Assembly (NCBI GenBank): GCA_963717745.1
Contig: CAVQXJ010000020.1
Coordinates: forward strand, 1-64,000
Length of the DNA stretch: 64,000 bases
Source: JACCXG01 sp963717745
GTDB lineage: Bacteria > Acidobacteriota > Vicinamibacteria > Vicinamibacterales > 2-12-FULL-66-21
Direction: 5' to 3'
Shown here one piece after another: positions 37,817 to 47,245 of this stretch. Numbering within the stretch: position 1 is the stretch's first letter; each line of letters opens with the position of its first letter. Below the pieces are notes generated by a model. It had not been told where the DNA came from. It searched no databases and worked only from the letters and a program-made list of their open reading frames with translations. The translations under genes and the position numbers were made by a program.

Positions 37817-40281
37817 GGATTGACCTCCTCGAGCGGACGAAGCGGAATGAACTGCGACGGGTGGACCGGATCGCGCCCTTCCTGCCAGGCGTCGCGCGAC
37901 CGCTCTTTCGATTTCCTCAAACGGTCCAGCAGCCCGGCCCGCGCCTCGGCCTGGGCGTAGACCGTGTCCTTCCGCACCTTGTCCATGCCGACCCGGACCA
38001 CGAAGTCGTAGGTGCGCTCCAGGTAGTTCGCGTGTTCCCGGTAGTACTGGAAGAACAGCTCCGCTGCTTCCAGCGCGGCTTCCGTGGTCTCGACGGTGAC
38101 GAGCAGATCGGCCTGACGCACCGACTTGCCGGCGGCCCCGCCGACCACGACCTGCCACCCGCCTTCGATGCCGATCAGCCCGACGTCCTTGACGGTGGCC
38201 TCCGCGCAGTTGCGCGGGCATCCCACCGCCGCCATCTTGACCTTGTGGGGCGTGAAGAGATTCTCGAACCGCCGCTCCATCTCGATGCCGGCGCCGGTGG
38301 AGTCCTGGGTGCCGAAGCGGCAGAAATCGGTGCCGACGCAGGTCTTCACCATGCGCATGCCCTTGGTGTACGCCTGACCGGAAGGCATCCCGAGATCGGA
38401 CCAGACCTTGGGCAGGTCCGCCTTCTTCACCCCGAGGAGATCGATCCGCTGACTGCCGGTGATCTTCACCATCGGCACCTGATATTTCTCGGCGACGTCG
38501 GCAATCCGGCGCAGCTCCGCGGGACTGGTCACGCCGCCGCGGATGCGCGGCACCACCGAGAACGTCCCGTCCTTCTGGATGTTGGCGTGGACCCGATCGT
38601 TGATGAACCGGGCGGACCGATCCTCGTCGTGATCGCCGCACCACAGCATGTCGAGCATGTAGCTGAGGGCCGGCTTGCACACTTCACAGCCGAGGCCGTT
38701 GCCGTAGATGTCCAGGACCTCCTGGACCGACTTCAGCCGCTGGCTGCGCAGGATCTCGCGCAGGTTCTCCTGGGTGAACGGCACGCAGCCGCACATCACC
38801 TTCTTGCCGTCTTCCTCGAACTCCGGCGCGACCGCCTTGAGGATCTCCTGGCACCGGGCAGTGCAGCTGCCGCAGCCGGTGCTGGCGCGGGTGTGTTCCT
38901 TCAGCTGCGACAGCGTGTTCAGTCCCTTGGTGTGGATGGCCTCGATGATCGCCCCTTTGGTCACGCCGACGCAGCCGCAGACGGTGGCGCTGTCGGGCAT
39001 CTGCGCGATGTCGAGCCCGGTGTCTTCGGCCGGTGGGGGGAAGAGCAGATGGCGCCGGCGATCGGAGAGGTTCGCCGCCGATCGCAGCCAGTCCATGTAG
39101 CGATGGCTGTCGGAGGTATCGCCGACCAGAATCACGCCGCTCAACCGGTTGTCGCGGAGGACCACCTTCTTGTACACGCCGAGCGCGGGATCCTCGAAGC
39201 GCACCGGCTCGGCGGACTCGGCGTCGCTCCAGTTTCCGGCGGAGAACACCTCGACCCCCATGATCTTCAGCTTCGCGGCCAGCACGCTGCCGGTGTAGGC
39301 CGGGCCCTTGTGGCCGGTCATCGTCGCGGCCAGCACCTTGGCCTGTTCGATCAGCGGCGCGACCAGCCCGTAGCAGATGCCGTTGTGCTCGACGCACTCG
39401 CCGACCGCGAACACGTCGGGGCTCGACGTCTCCATGTGATCGTTCACGACGATCCCGCGGTTGACGGTGAGGCCGGCGCGGCGTCCGAGCTCGACGTTCG
39501 GCCGGATACCGGCGGCCACCACGACCAGGTCGGCATCGATGCGCTCGCCGTCGCCGAACTCGACCCCCTCGACCCGGCCGTCGCCGACGATCGCCTTGGT
39601 GCTGCGGCCGAGCAGGACCCGCACGCCGAGCTCCTCGATCTTGCGGCGGAGCATGGCGCCGCCCACGGCGTCGACCTGACGCTCCATCAGCGTGTCCATC
39701 AGGTGCACTACGGTGACCTCGCACCCCTGCACCTGGAGGCCGCGGGCCGCTTCGAGTCCGAGCAGGCCCCCACCGATCACCACAGCCCTGGTGCCCGCGC
39801 CGGCGCGGCCCAGCAGCGCGCGCGTGTCGTCGAGCGTCCGGAACGCGAACACCCCTTCCAGATCGAGTCCGGCGATCGGCGGCATCCACGCCGAGCTCCC
39901 GGTGGCGAGCAGCAGCGTGTCATACGGCGTGACACTGCCATCGTCGGCGATGACCGTCTTCTCCAGCGGATCGACGTCGGTGATCCTGACACCGACCCGC
40001 AGCTGGATGCCGTTCTGGCCGTACCACTCGAGCGGGTTCAGCGTGATCTGGTCGGACGACTTCTCGCCCGCCAGCACCGACGACAGCAGGATGCGGTTGT
40101 AGTTGACGTGGGTCTCGTCGCCGAAGATCGTGATGTCGAACAGCGGCGCGTGCTTGAGGATCTGTTCGACGCAGGCCACGCCAGCCATGCCGTTGCCGAC
40201 GACGACGAGCGATCGCTTCGGCGACTGCGGTCCGGCGGCCTCGCGGCCCGGCGCCATGGTCACGGTGGGCTCCATTGACAT
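37813..40281 (-). CDS. nirB: NAD(P)H-dependent nitrite reductase large subunit
   Basis: 822 aa, full length for NirB. FAD/NAD-binding half: VVVGNGMAGVACVEQIL, ATGSSAWMPPI, AVVIGGGLLGLEAARGL. Two BFD-type [2Fe-2S] motifs follow (VCGCVGVT...TGCGSC and MCGCVPFT...GCEVCKP). The C-terminal half binds sirohaem and 4Fe-4S with cysteines in CVGTDFCRFG and VGCPRNCAEA. Reduces nitrite to ammonium with six electrons. Overlaps nasA by 22 bp upstream and nirD by 3 bp downstream. Confidence 0.95.
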   Translation of the reverse strand: MSMEPTVTMAPGREAAGPQSPKRSLVVVGNGMAGVACVEQILKHAPLFDITIFGDETHVNYNRILLSSVLAGEKSSDQITLNPLEWYGQNGIQLRVGVRITDVDPLEKTVIADDGSVTPYDTLLLATGSSAWMPPIAGLDLEGVFAFRTLDDTRALLGRAGAGTRAVVIGGGLLGLEAARGLQVQGCEVTVVHLMDTLMERQVDAVGGAMLRRKIEELGVRVLLGRSTKAIVGDGRVEGVEFGDGERIDADLVVVAAGIRPNVELGRRAGLTVNRGIVVNDHMETSSPDVFAVGECVEHNGICYGLVAPLIEQAKVLAATMTGHKGPAYTGSVLAAKLKIMGVEVFSAGNWSDAESAEPVRFEDPALGVYKKVVLRDNRLSGVILVGDTSDSHRYMDWLRSAANLSDRRRHLLFPPPAEDTGLDIAQMPDSATVCGCVGVTKGAIIEAIHTKGLNTLSQLKEHTRASTGCGSCTARCQEILKAVAPEFEEDGKKVMCGCVPFTQENLREILRSQRLKSVQEVLDIYGNGLGCEVCKPALSYMLDMLWCGDHDEDRSARFINDRVHANIQKDGTFSVVPRIRGGVTSPAELRRIADVAEKYQVPMVKITGSQRIDLLGVKKADLPKVWSDLGMPSGQAYTKGMRMVKTCVGTDFCRFGTQDSTGAGIEMERRFENLFTPHKVKMAAVGCPRNCAEATVKDVGLIGIEGGWQVVVGGAAGKSVRQADLLVTVETTEAALEAAELFFQYYREHANYLERTYDFVVRVGMDKVRKDTVYAQAEARAGLLDRLRKSKERSRDAWQEGRDPVHPSQFIPLRPLEEVNP

Positions 40282-42638
40282 AACGGGTGTGGCGATTGGC
40301 CCTGGATTTGTGGCGCCGGGACCTGGGCCTGTGGCGCCGGGGTCTCAGACCCCGGCGTATCCAACCGCCTGGAAGTCGCATCGAGCAGCGCCTGCACTTC
40401 GGGCCGGCACGATCCGCAGCCCGTCCCCGCCCGCGTCGCGTCGCACACGGACTGCAGGCTGCGGGCCCCCGCCAGGATGGCCTCGACGATGCGGGCCTTC
40501 GACACGCCGTTGCAGTCGCAGACGCGGATCGATTCCTCGAGGGGCCGGCGGTGGAGCTCGGGACGCGCGGTCGCGACCGGCTGCGCTTTGACGGCGCACA
40601 CCTTGAACTCCGGCATCCGGCTGATCGGATCGAGGGCCGGGTTGGTCAGGCGGTTGATCGATTGATCGCCACCCCAGTGAAACGGGACGAACACGGTGTC
40701 TTCACGGATGCTGTCGGTCAGCCGCGCGGCCAGCCGGGTGGTGCCGCGGCGCGTGGTCAGGGCGATCTCGCCGCCGGAGGCCACGCCGAGCCGTGCCGCG
40801 GTTGCCGGGTGGAGCTCCGCGAACGGTTCAGACGCCAGGGCCTGCAGCTCGGCGATCCGCCGGGTCTGGGTGCCCGATTGGTACTGCGCCAACACACGGC
40901 CGGTGGTCAGGATCAGCGGATAGCTGTCGTCGGTGGGCTCGGCCGGGGCCTGGTGACGGATCGCGTGAAAGCGCGCGCGACCGGTTGCGGTGGGGAAGTC
41001 CTCCATGAACAGCCGCGGCGTGCCGGGGTGCGCCTGGTCGGGACACGGCCAGAACACCCCGTCTCCGGAGCGAATGCGCTCGTACGAGATGCCGCGGTAA
41101 TCGGCGGGCCCACCCGCGCTGGCCTGCCGCAGCTCGTCGAAGACTTCCTTGGGATCGCTCGACGGGAACCACGCTTGACGGTCGAGCGCCGCCGCGAGGG
41201 CGACGATCGCTTCCAGATCGGTGCGCACGCCGGCCGGTGGCGCGAAGGCCCGTGATCGCAGGATGACCCGGCCTTCGAGGTTGGTCATCGTGCCCTGCTC
41301 CTCCGCCCATTGCGCTGACGGGAGGACGACGTGAGCAAGTGCGGCGGTCTCGGACAGGAAGAAGTCGGAAACGACCAGCAGATCGAGCGCGCGCAGGCGC
41401 TGCTGAATGCGACGCGCATCCGGCGCGGAGACGGCGATGTTGGAGCCGAAGACCAGCAGGCCGCGAACGCCATCGCCCTCGCCCATCGACGACAGCATCT
41501 CGAACGCCGACTTGCCGGGACCCGGCAGGTCCTCTGCTCGTATGCGCCACACAGCCGCCATGTGGCGCCGAGCCTCGGGGTCGTCGATTCGGCGGTATCC
41601 GGGCAATTGATCGGCTTTCTGCCCGTGCTCGCGGCCCCCCTGGCCATTGCCCTGCCCGGTCACGCAACCGTAGCCGCCGGATGGCCGCCCGACCTGTCCG
41701 AGCGCCAGCGCGAGGTTGATATAGGCCAGCGCGTTGTGCACGCCCTGCGACTGCTGCTCCGGTCCCCGGCCGGTGAGGACCATCGACGACGAGGCGGATC
41801 CGAGGAGGTGCGCGGCGCGCCGGAGATCGGCGGCGGGCACGCCGGTGATCTGCTCGACGCGCTCCGGATCGTAGAGCCGGACCATGCCGCGCACTTCGTC
41901 GAAGCCTTCGGTGCGCCGCGCGATGTACTGGTCGTCGATCAAGCCATCGGCGACCAGCACGTGGAGCAGCCCGTTGGCGAGTGCGGCATCAGTGCCGGGG
42001 CGCAGGCGCAGGTGCAGGGTTGCCCACTGCGCGGTAGTAGAGCTGCGCGGATCGGCGATCACCAGCTGGCCGCCGTTGGCGCGCTGCGCCGCGAAATACT
42101 GCATCAGCGGCGGCATCGTCTCGCCGGGATTACCGCCCGCGAGCAGCACCGCGCCGGCCCTGGAGATGTCTTCCAGTGGGAAGGGCAGGCCGCGATCGAG
42201 CCCGAAAGCCCGCACCGACGCGGCCGCGCCCGAGGACATGCAGAAGCGCCCGTTGTAATCGATATTGGACGTGCCGAGCGCGACCCGGGCGAACTTGCCG
42301 AGGAGATAGGCCTTCTCGTTGGTCAACGCCCCGCTGCCGAACACGCCGACCGCGTCCGCGCCGTGAGACTGCTGAATGGCGCGCACGCGATCCGCGATCG
42401 TCCCGATCGCGGTCTCCCACGTTGCCGGGCGCAGCTCGCCGCCAGCATCCCGGACCAGCGGGACGGTCAGACGTTCCCGGTGGGTGAGCGTGCCCCCGGC
42501 CGACCAGCCCTTGACGCAGAGCCCTCCCTTGTTGACTGGGAACTGATGGTTGCCAGCGATCTCGACCGCGCCGGGGCGGCCGCCGACGTGCATTCCACAC
42601 TGGAGCGCACAGAAGGGACAGTGAGTTGATTGCGCCAT
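40260..42638 (-). CDS. nasA: Assimilatory nitrate reductase catalytic subunit
   Basis: 792 aa from the ATG at 42638; the open frame continues upstream but only this start gives the usual N-terminus. 4Fe-4S ligands: CPFCALQC and GGLCVKGW. Molybdopterin domains follow (GVFGSGALTNEKAYLLGKFA; NGRFCMSSG; VLLAGGNPGET; GYGCVTGQGNGQGG; LVVSDFFLSETA). The C-terminal 70 residues form a BFD-like [2Fe-2S] domain (RVCDCNGVSK...GTGCGSCRPEV), as in NasA of Klebsiella/Bacillus type. Reduces nitrate to nitrite in the cytoplasm. First gene of the cluster. Confidence 0.93.
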   Translation of the reverse strand: MAQSTHCPFCALQCGMHVGGRPGAVEIAGNHQFPVNKGGLCVKGWSAGGTLTHRERLTVPLVRDAGGELRPATWETAIGTIADRVRAIQQSHGADAVGVFGSGALTNEKAYLLGKFARVALGTSNIDYNGRFCMSSGAAASVRAFGLDRGLPFPLEDISRAGAVLLAGGNPGETMPPLMQYFAAQRANGGQLVIADPRSSTTAQWATLHLRLRPGTDAALANGLLHVLVADGLIDDQYIARRTEGFDEVRGMVRLYDPERVEQITGVPAADLRRAAHLLGSASSSMVLTGRGPEQQSQGVHNALAYINLALALGQVGRPSGGYGCVTGQGNGQGGREHGQKADQLPGYRRIDDPEARRHMAAVWRIRAEDLPGPGKSAFEMLSSMGEGDGVRGLLVFGSNIAVSAPDARRIQQRLRALDLLVVSDFFLSETAALAHVVLPSAQWAEEQGTMTNLEGRVILRSRAFAPPAGVRTDLEAIVALAAALDRQAWFPSSDPKEVFDELRQASAGGPADYRGISYERIRSGDGVFWPCPDQAHPGTPRLFMEDFPTATGRARFHAIRHQAPAEPTDDSYPLILTTGRVLAQYQSGTQTRRIAELQALASEPFAELHPATAARLGVASGGEIALTTRRGTTRLAARLTDSIREDTVFVPFHWGGDQSINRLTNPALDPISRMPEFKVCAVKAQPVATARPELHRRPLEESIRVCDCNGVSKARIVEAILAGARSLQSVCDATRAGTGCGSCRPEVQALLDATSRRLDTPGSETPAPQAQVPAPQIQGQSPHPLCQWSPP

Positions 42639-43311
42639 TTGGATGCGAATGAGCCGACGGTTCCGGAGTGCGACGCGCAATCCTCGATGCCGCAATTGAT
42701 TCAGCAACCGCAATGCCGTGGAGGCCAGGTGCGGCCGCCGCGGAATCACTGATGTTTTCGCCGATTCGCGCCTTCGAGGCGGTACGCGTTCTGTCGGCCG
42801 GTGCGCGTTTCGCGACATTCGTGTCGAGCGTTGCGCAGAGGAGAACGCAGGGTGTTTTGCACGGGCCAGGCGTTTCTCATGGAGAAACATCAGGGCGCCG
42901 TCAGCGAGCCGTTGACGTGATCGCGCAGGCAACGGTCTCTGAATCAACCGGGTCGCGGTGCATGGCGCTGCTTGAACCGCGTCGGGCGAAGTCCCGGTCA
43001 CCTGCTGGCCGCCGAGCCCGCAGTCATGGCGGCGTCCCGGCGGCGAGGGCCATCGCGAATGTCTCGCTGGCGCTGAAGACGACAAAAACGTTCCAACAGT
43101 CTGCAAGGACTACTGGCTCAACCGATTCCGGCGGCCGACGTTTGTGAGTTGAAGTGTGCAGAGACGGAACACTCTTACGGATGAGCCGATCTCGCCAGCG
43201 ACCGGAACTTTATTGCTGTCAATCACTTGAACGGTCGTCCGGTCTGGTGTTTTCTTTGCTGTCTCCAAGCACGTGGGTCGAAGTGTCGAACCGGGCTGGG
43301 GTGCGGTCTGA
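42639..43311. other. Divergent control region between nasA and the GGDEF/EAL gene
   Basis: 673 bp, lower in GC than its neighbours, with no convincing gene. A 17-bp palindrome with a 3-base centre, GTTTCTC-ATG-GAGAAAC, lies at 42872-42888, about 235 bp ahead of nasA. It could be an operator or a leader stem; a nitrate-responsive leader would be expected here but I cannot identify a NasR/ANTAR-type double hairpin. Confidence 0.4.
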
Positions 43312-46098
43312 ATGAGGGTTTCTCCATCTCCTCTGGGCGCGTTGGCGCTCGTGGCGATCTGTGGGGCAACGGTCGTGCTCCCTCGTCTCGCCGGCTGGCT
43401 GCCCGCCGATCGCACGATCGAGCTCGCGGCGCTGGCGCTGCTGTCGATCCTGAGCTCATTCCTCAGGGTGCAGTCATCGGCGACCAAGGATCGGGCGATC
43501 ATGGCGCCGTCCTTCATCGTGACCGTCAGCGCGTTGCTGATGTTCGGTCCGCACGTGGCGGCGCTGGTCGCGGCCGCCGGGGCGTTGGCCCCGAGCTTCC
43601 TCGTTTCTGAACGCCCGTATCCTCGGGCTCACGCTCTCATCGATGCGGCCGTCACCGTTCTGGCGACCGCGGCCGCCGGGCAGGCCTATCAAGCGCTGAC
43701 GACAATCTCGACCGAGGTGACCGGCGTGTGGCCCTGGCAGGCCGGCCTCATCGCCGCGGCCGTCCTCTGCTATGCCGTCGTTCAGAGCGCGCTCGTCGCG
43801 ATCGTCGTGCCGTTCGCGTGGAGGCGGCCGGTGAATCGCTCGTGGCCCAGGGCGGCGCTCCGAGGCTGCTCCGGCTATCTCGTCGGGGCGAGCGTCGCGG
43901 CCGGCCTGGTCGCGCTGATCGACCAGCGGATGTGGGAAGTCCTGTCCGTGGCCGTGGCGGCGCTGTTCTTTCTCTACCGCATCTACGACGACTACGTGAG
44001 CCGTCTCGAAGAGGAGCGGCACCGCCGCGAAGTGGTCGAGTTCCTCGAGCACGGCATGTCGGTCCTCGATCAACAAGGCCAGATTACCGTGTGGAACGGC
44101 GCGGTCGAGCGGATGCTCGGGTGCTCCCGCGACCAGGCACTGGGACGTTCGCTCGATGCCGCGGCGCCGGCGATCGCCCGGAGCGAGCTGCCGAAGGCCA
44201 TCAAGGACTCGCGGGCCGACGGCAAGTCGCGATCGCTCACTGACATCAAGGTGGGTTCGGGCGCTGAGACGCGCATCCTGCAGGTGAAGGTGCTGCCGGT
44301 CGGCGACGGCGTGACCCTGCTCTGGCAGGACGTCACCGAGCGGACGTTCGCCGACGACGAGATCAAGCGCAACGGCGAGCGGCTCGCGCTGGCCGCCGAA
44401 GGCGCGAACGACGGGCTCTGGCAATGGAACCTGCGGACCAAGGAGTTCTACGTCTCCGGACGCTGGCGCGCGATGATCGGGCTGCCGCCGAATGCCAACA
44501 TCGGCCGTCCCGAGGACTGGCTGGACCGTGTGCACGCCGACGACATCGCCGGGCTCAGGGAAACGCTGAAAATCTATCTCGCGGGCCGGACCGACGTGTT
44601 CCAGCACGAGCATCGGATCCGCCACGAGGACGGCACCTATCGGCGGTTCCTGTGCCGCGGTCTCGCCCTGCGCGGCACCCGGCACGGCCGCGATCGGATT
44701 GCCGGCTCGCTGACCGACACCACCGAGCAGGCGATCGCGCAGGAGCGGCTCCGCAGCGTCGGCTTCCTCGATCCGCTGACCGGTCTGTTCAACCGCGCGG
44801 TGTTCGTCGAAGGACTCGGCCAGCGGATCGAGGAGTTCAAGCTCGGGCGCGTCAGCAACTCGTTCGCGGTCCTCTACCTCGATCTGGATCGCTTCAAGAT
44901 CGTCAACGACAGCCTCGGCCACCTGGTTGGCGACGAGCTCCTGATCGCGGCGTCACGCCGGCTCGAGTCGTGCCTCCGCCACGGCGATGCGCTGGCCCGC
45001 CTCGGCGGCGATGAGTTCGCGATCCTCCTCAACGGGCTCGGCGACGATGCGCAGGCCAACGCGATCGCCTTCCGGATCCAGGACGCGCTGAGCGCGCCGT
45101 TCTCGATCGGCGGACGCGAGGTGTTCACCTCGGCGAGCATCGGCATCGCGTTCGGTCCGGCCCACTACGACAACCCGGACGAAGTGATGCGCGACGCCGA
45201 CACCGCGATGTATCACGCCAAGTCGCGCGGCAAGGCCCGTCACGAGGTGTTCGACGCCGACATGCACGCCCGCGTCCGGGATCGGCTCAGCCTCGAGAAC
45301 GACCTGCGGCGCGCGGTCGCCAACAACGACTTCGAAGTGGTGTATCAGCCAATCGTGGCGCTGACCTCCGGCATGTGCGTCGGTTTCGAGTCGCTGGTGC
45401 GGTGGACCCGCAACGGCGAGCCGGTGTCACCGGTCATCTTCATCCCGATCGCCGAGGAGCTCGGTCTGATCGAATCGCTCGGCACCTGGGTGATGCAGCA
45501 GGCGTGTCAGACCTTCGCCGACTGGCAGCGGCGCTTCCCGAAGGCCGGGCTCGACTACATCACCGTCAACGTCTCGAGCCGGCAGTTGATGCAGCAGAAC
45601 TTCGTCCGCGTCGTCCAGCAGGCGGTCGCCAAGGCCGGATTGAAGCCGGCGGATCTGCGCGTCGAGATCACCGAGACCGCCCTGATGGACAGTCCCGGCG
45701 AGGCCGCCGGCGTGCTCCGCGAGCTGCGCGATTTCGGCGCGAAGGTGTATCTGGACGACTTCGGCACCGGCTACTCGTCGCTGAGCCATCTGCACAAGCT
45801 GCCGGTGGACGCGCTCAAGATCGATCGCTCGTTCGTGAAGAGCCTGCTGCTGCCCGATCGTCCCGCGATCGTGGAGAGCATCCTGGCGCTGGCGCGCACG
45901 CTCAACACCAGCGTGGTGGCCGAAGGCATCGAGAGCGAAGTGCAGGCGCGCGAGCTGGAGCGCCTCGGTTGCACGCACGCGCAGGGCTTCCTCTTCTCGC
46001 GTCCACTGTCGACGAAGGCGGCCGAGGCGCTCGTGATGGCGTGTCAGCCGCTCGGTCCGAAGGGTGTGAACGCGGCACGCCTGGTCCTCGCCGGTTAG
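43312..46098 (+). CDS. Membrane PAS-GGDEF-EAL protein (c-di-GMP turnover)
   Basis: 928 aa. N-terminal seven or so membrane helices (about 1-230), one PAS (about 245-345), a PAS/PAC of type LQWNLRTKEFYVSGRWRAM (about 365-485), GGDEF (about 495-650) and EAL (about 670-915). The GGDEF signature is intact (565-569), with the RxxD inhibitory site five residues before it (RHGD). The EAL signature reads ESL at 693-695 but keeps the Glu; DDFGTGYSS (from 815) and the AEGIES-type VVAEGIESE are intact. So both synthesis and breakdown of c-di-GMP remain possible. Single gene, divergent from nasA. Confidence 0.92.
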   Translation: MRVSPSPLGALALVAICGATVVLPRLAGWLPADRTIELAALALLSILSSFLRVQSSATKDRAIMAPSFIVTVSALLMFGPHVAALVAAAGALAPSFLVSERPYPRAHALIDAAVTVLATAAAGQAYQALTTISTEVTGVWPWQAGLIAAAVLCYAVVQSALVAIVVPFAWRRPVNRSWPRAALRGCSGYLVGASVAAGLVALIDQRMWEVLSVAVAALFFLYRIYDDYVSRLEEERHRREVVEFLEHGMSVLDQQGQITVWNGAVERMLGCSRDQALGRSLDAAAPAIARSELPKAIKDSRADGKSRSLTDIKVGSGAETRILQVKVLPVGDGVTLLWQDVTERTFADDEIKRNGERLALAAEGANDGLWQWNLRTKEFYVSGRWRAMIGLPPNANIGRPEDWLDRVHADDIAGLRETLKIYLAGRTDVFQHEHRIRHEDGTYRRFLCRGLALRGTRHGRDRIAGSLTDTTEQAIAQERLRSVGFLDPLTGLFNRAVFVEGLGQRIEEFKLGRVSNSFAVLYLDLDRFKIVNDSLGHLVGDELLIAASRRLESCLRHGDALARLGGDEFAILLNGLGDDAQANAIAFRIQDALSAPFSIGGREVFTSASIGIAFGPAHYDNPDEVMRDADTAMYHAKSRGKARHEVFDADMHARVRDRLSLENDLRRAVANNDFEVVYQPIVALTSGMCVGFESLVRWTRNGEPVSPVIFIPIAEELGLIESLGTWVMQQACQTFADWQRRFPKAGLDYITVNVSSRQLMQQNFVRVVQQAVAKAGLKPADLRVEITETALMDSPGEAAGVLRELRDFGAKVYLDDFGTGYSSLSHLHKLPVDALKIDRSFVKSLLLPDRPAIVESILALARTLNTSVVAEGIESEVQARELERLGCTHAQGFLFSRPLSTKAAEALVMACQPLGPKGVNAARLVLAG

Positions 46099-46153
46099 CC
46101 AGTCGTCCCTCTCGGCTGTCGCTCACCTCAGGCGGCGACTGCGGCTGACGCGC

Positions 46154-46159
46154 TATAAT
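46154..46159 (+). promoter_or_regulatory. Possible -10 promoter element of the ankyrin-like gene
   Basis: A perfect TATAAT in otherwise GC-rich sequence, 142 bp before the next ATG. I do not see a good -35 hexamer at 16-18 bp, so the call is tentative. It implies a leader of about 135 nt. Confidence 0.35.
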
Positions 46160-46300
46160 CACCGCGCGTTCGGGACGCACCCAGTCCGCGGAAAGGGCCA
46201 AGCCCCCCCGACTCTCAGAGCTTCTCCGGCAAGCCACTTCCTCGCCTGTCGCGGCGGACCACAGGCACCCGGCCCGCGAACCGCGGGCGAGGAGGTTGCG

Positions 46301-46924
46301 ATGCCGTCACGTCCACTGCCGCCCGATCCGTCTCACGAACATCTTCGCAAGGAAGCCAACCGCCTGCGGAACGCCGTGCGCGCCGGCAGCGCCGAGGCGC
46401 TCGCGCACGTCCGTGCGTTCCACCCGCGACCGGACCAGGCTCTCGATTCCTTGCCACTGGCCGATGCGCAGCTGGTCACCGCGCGCTCCTACGGATTCCC
46501 GAGCTGGACGAAGCTCACTCGGCACCTCGCCGAGATCGAGCCGTTCATCTGGACGCCACCGGCCGATCCGGATCCCGCGTCGCGGGACGATGTGTTCATC
46601 AGGTTCGCGTGCCTGACCTATCTGGGCCGCATCGCTCCAATCCGGAGGGCCCTGCGCTGCGACAGCGTCGAGCGGGTGGCGGCGATGCTCGAGGAGGATC
46701 CCGCGCTGGCCAACGCGCGGGACGAGCAAGGCGCGCCGCTGGTGTTCGACCTGCATCCCGAGCTCGAGCGCGTCGAAGAAATGGTGGGAGTGCTGGTGGC
46801 GCACGGCGCCGACCTCGATGCGCGGAACCTGCAAGGAACGACGCTGCTGGACGCTGCCGTCGCGCGGGGGCTGAAGGACCTCGCCGACGTGCTCCGCCGC
46901 CATGGCGCGCGCGGCGGGGTGTGA
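46301..46924 (+). CDS. Ankyrin-repeat-like protein
   Basis: 207 aa with GAGGAGG before the ATG. The N-terminal part (LRKEANRLRNAVRAGSAEAL, LPLADAQLVTARSYGFPSW) is the helical lead-in seen on many bacterial ankyrin proteins. The ankyrin portion is short: VERVAAMLEEDPALANARDE, VGVLVAHGADLDARNLQGT, LKDLADVLRRHGA. No signal peptide. Likely a cytoplasmic protein-binding factor; no partner inferred. Confidence 0.7.
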   Translation: MPSRPLPPDPSHEHLRKEANRLRNAVRAGSAEALAHVRAFHPRPDQALDSLPLADAQLVTARSYGFPSWTKLTRHLAEIEPFIWTPPADPDPASRDDVFIRFACLTYLGRIAPIRRALRCDSVERVAAMLEEDPALANARDEQGAPLVFDLHPELERVEEMVGVLVAHGADLDARNLQGTTLLDAAVARGLKDLADVLRRHGARGGV

Positions 46925-46926
46925 CG

Positions 46927-47153
46927 CTTCGCAGTTCGCGGGTTCGCGATTCGCGACAGCCGGGTGCTCTCAGCCGCGGCTGGGCAATTCAAGGGCCGGT
47001 GAATTCAACAGGAGGGCCAGGAGATCAGGAGAAAAACCATTGTCTTTCTCCTGGCCTCCTGGCCCTCCTGTAAAAGCTCACAGGCCCGCGCATCACCCGA
47101 CCGCGGCTGGAAGCATTGCGAACCCGCGAACCCGCAACCCCCGAACCCGCGGA
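46927..47153. repeat. Composite repeat: GGAGGGCCAGGAG hairpin (copy 2) inside GGGTTCGCGG-type arms
   Basis: The inner hairpin spans 46993-47087: GGGCCGGTGA arm, CAACAGGAGGGCCAGGAG core, A-rich loop, complementary core and CTCACAGGCCC arm. The outer arms at 46931-46956 (GTTCGCGGGTTCGCGATTCG) and 47118-47152 (GCGAACCCGCGAACCCGC) pair imperfectly around it. The 46925-47245 gap holds no gene. Confidence 0.82.
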
Positions 47154-47245
47154 CCGTGTCGCCTTTCCAGCCGCATTCCCGATCTTCTAAGCACAGGGCA
47201 ACGTTGCCCATCACCGATATTCGCGTGACGTGCAGAGGAGCAGCA

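Noticed and set aside
37861..40278. Long plus-strand open frames opposite nirB (also 55849-58542 opposite the kinase and 52715-54589 opposite the permease)
   Set aside because: Shadow frames caused by GC-rich third positions; the other strand has clear conserved motifs.
42668..43147. Possible 159-aa gene upstream of nasA
   Set aside because: No ribosome site, no recognisable motif, Arg/Ala/Ser-rich random-like composition.
46160..46300. Possible glycine-riboswitch-like leader (CTCTCAG near a GGCCAAGCCCC segment) before the ankyrin gene
   Set aside because: The complementary GGGAGAG strand and the conserved core are missing, and the gene has no link to glycine.
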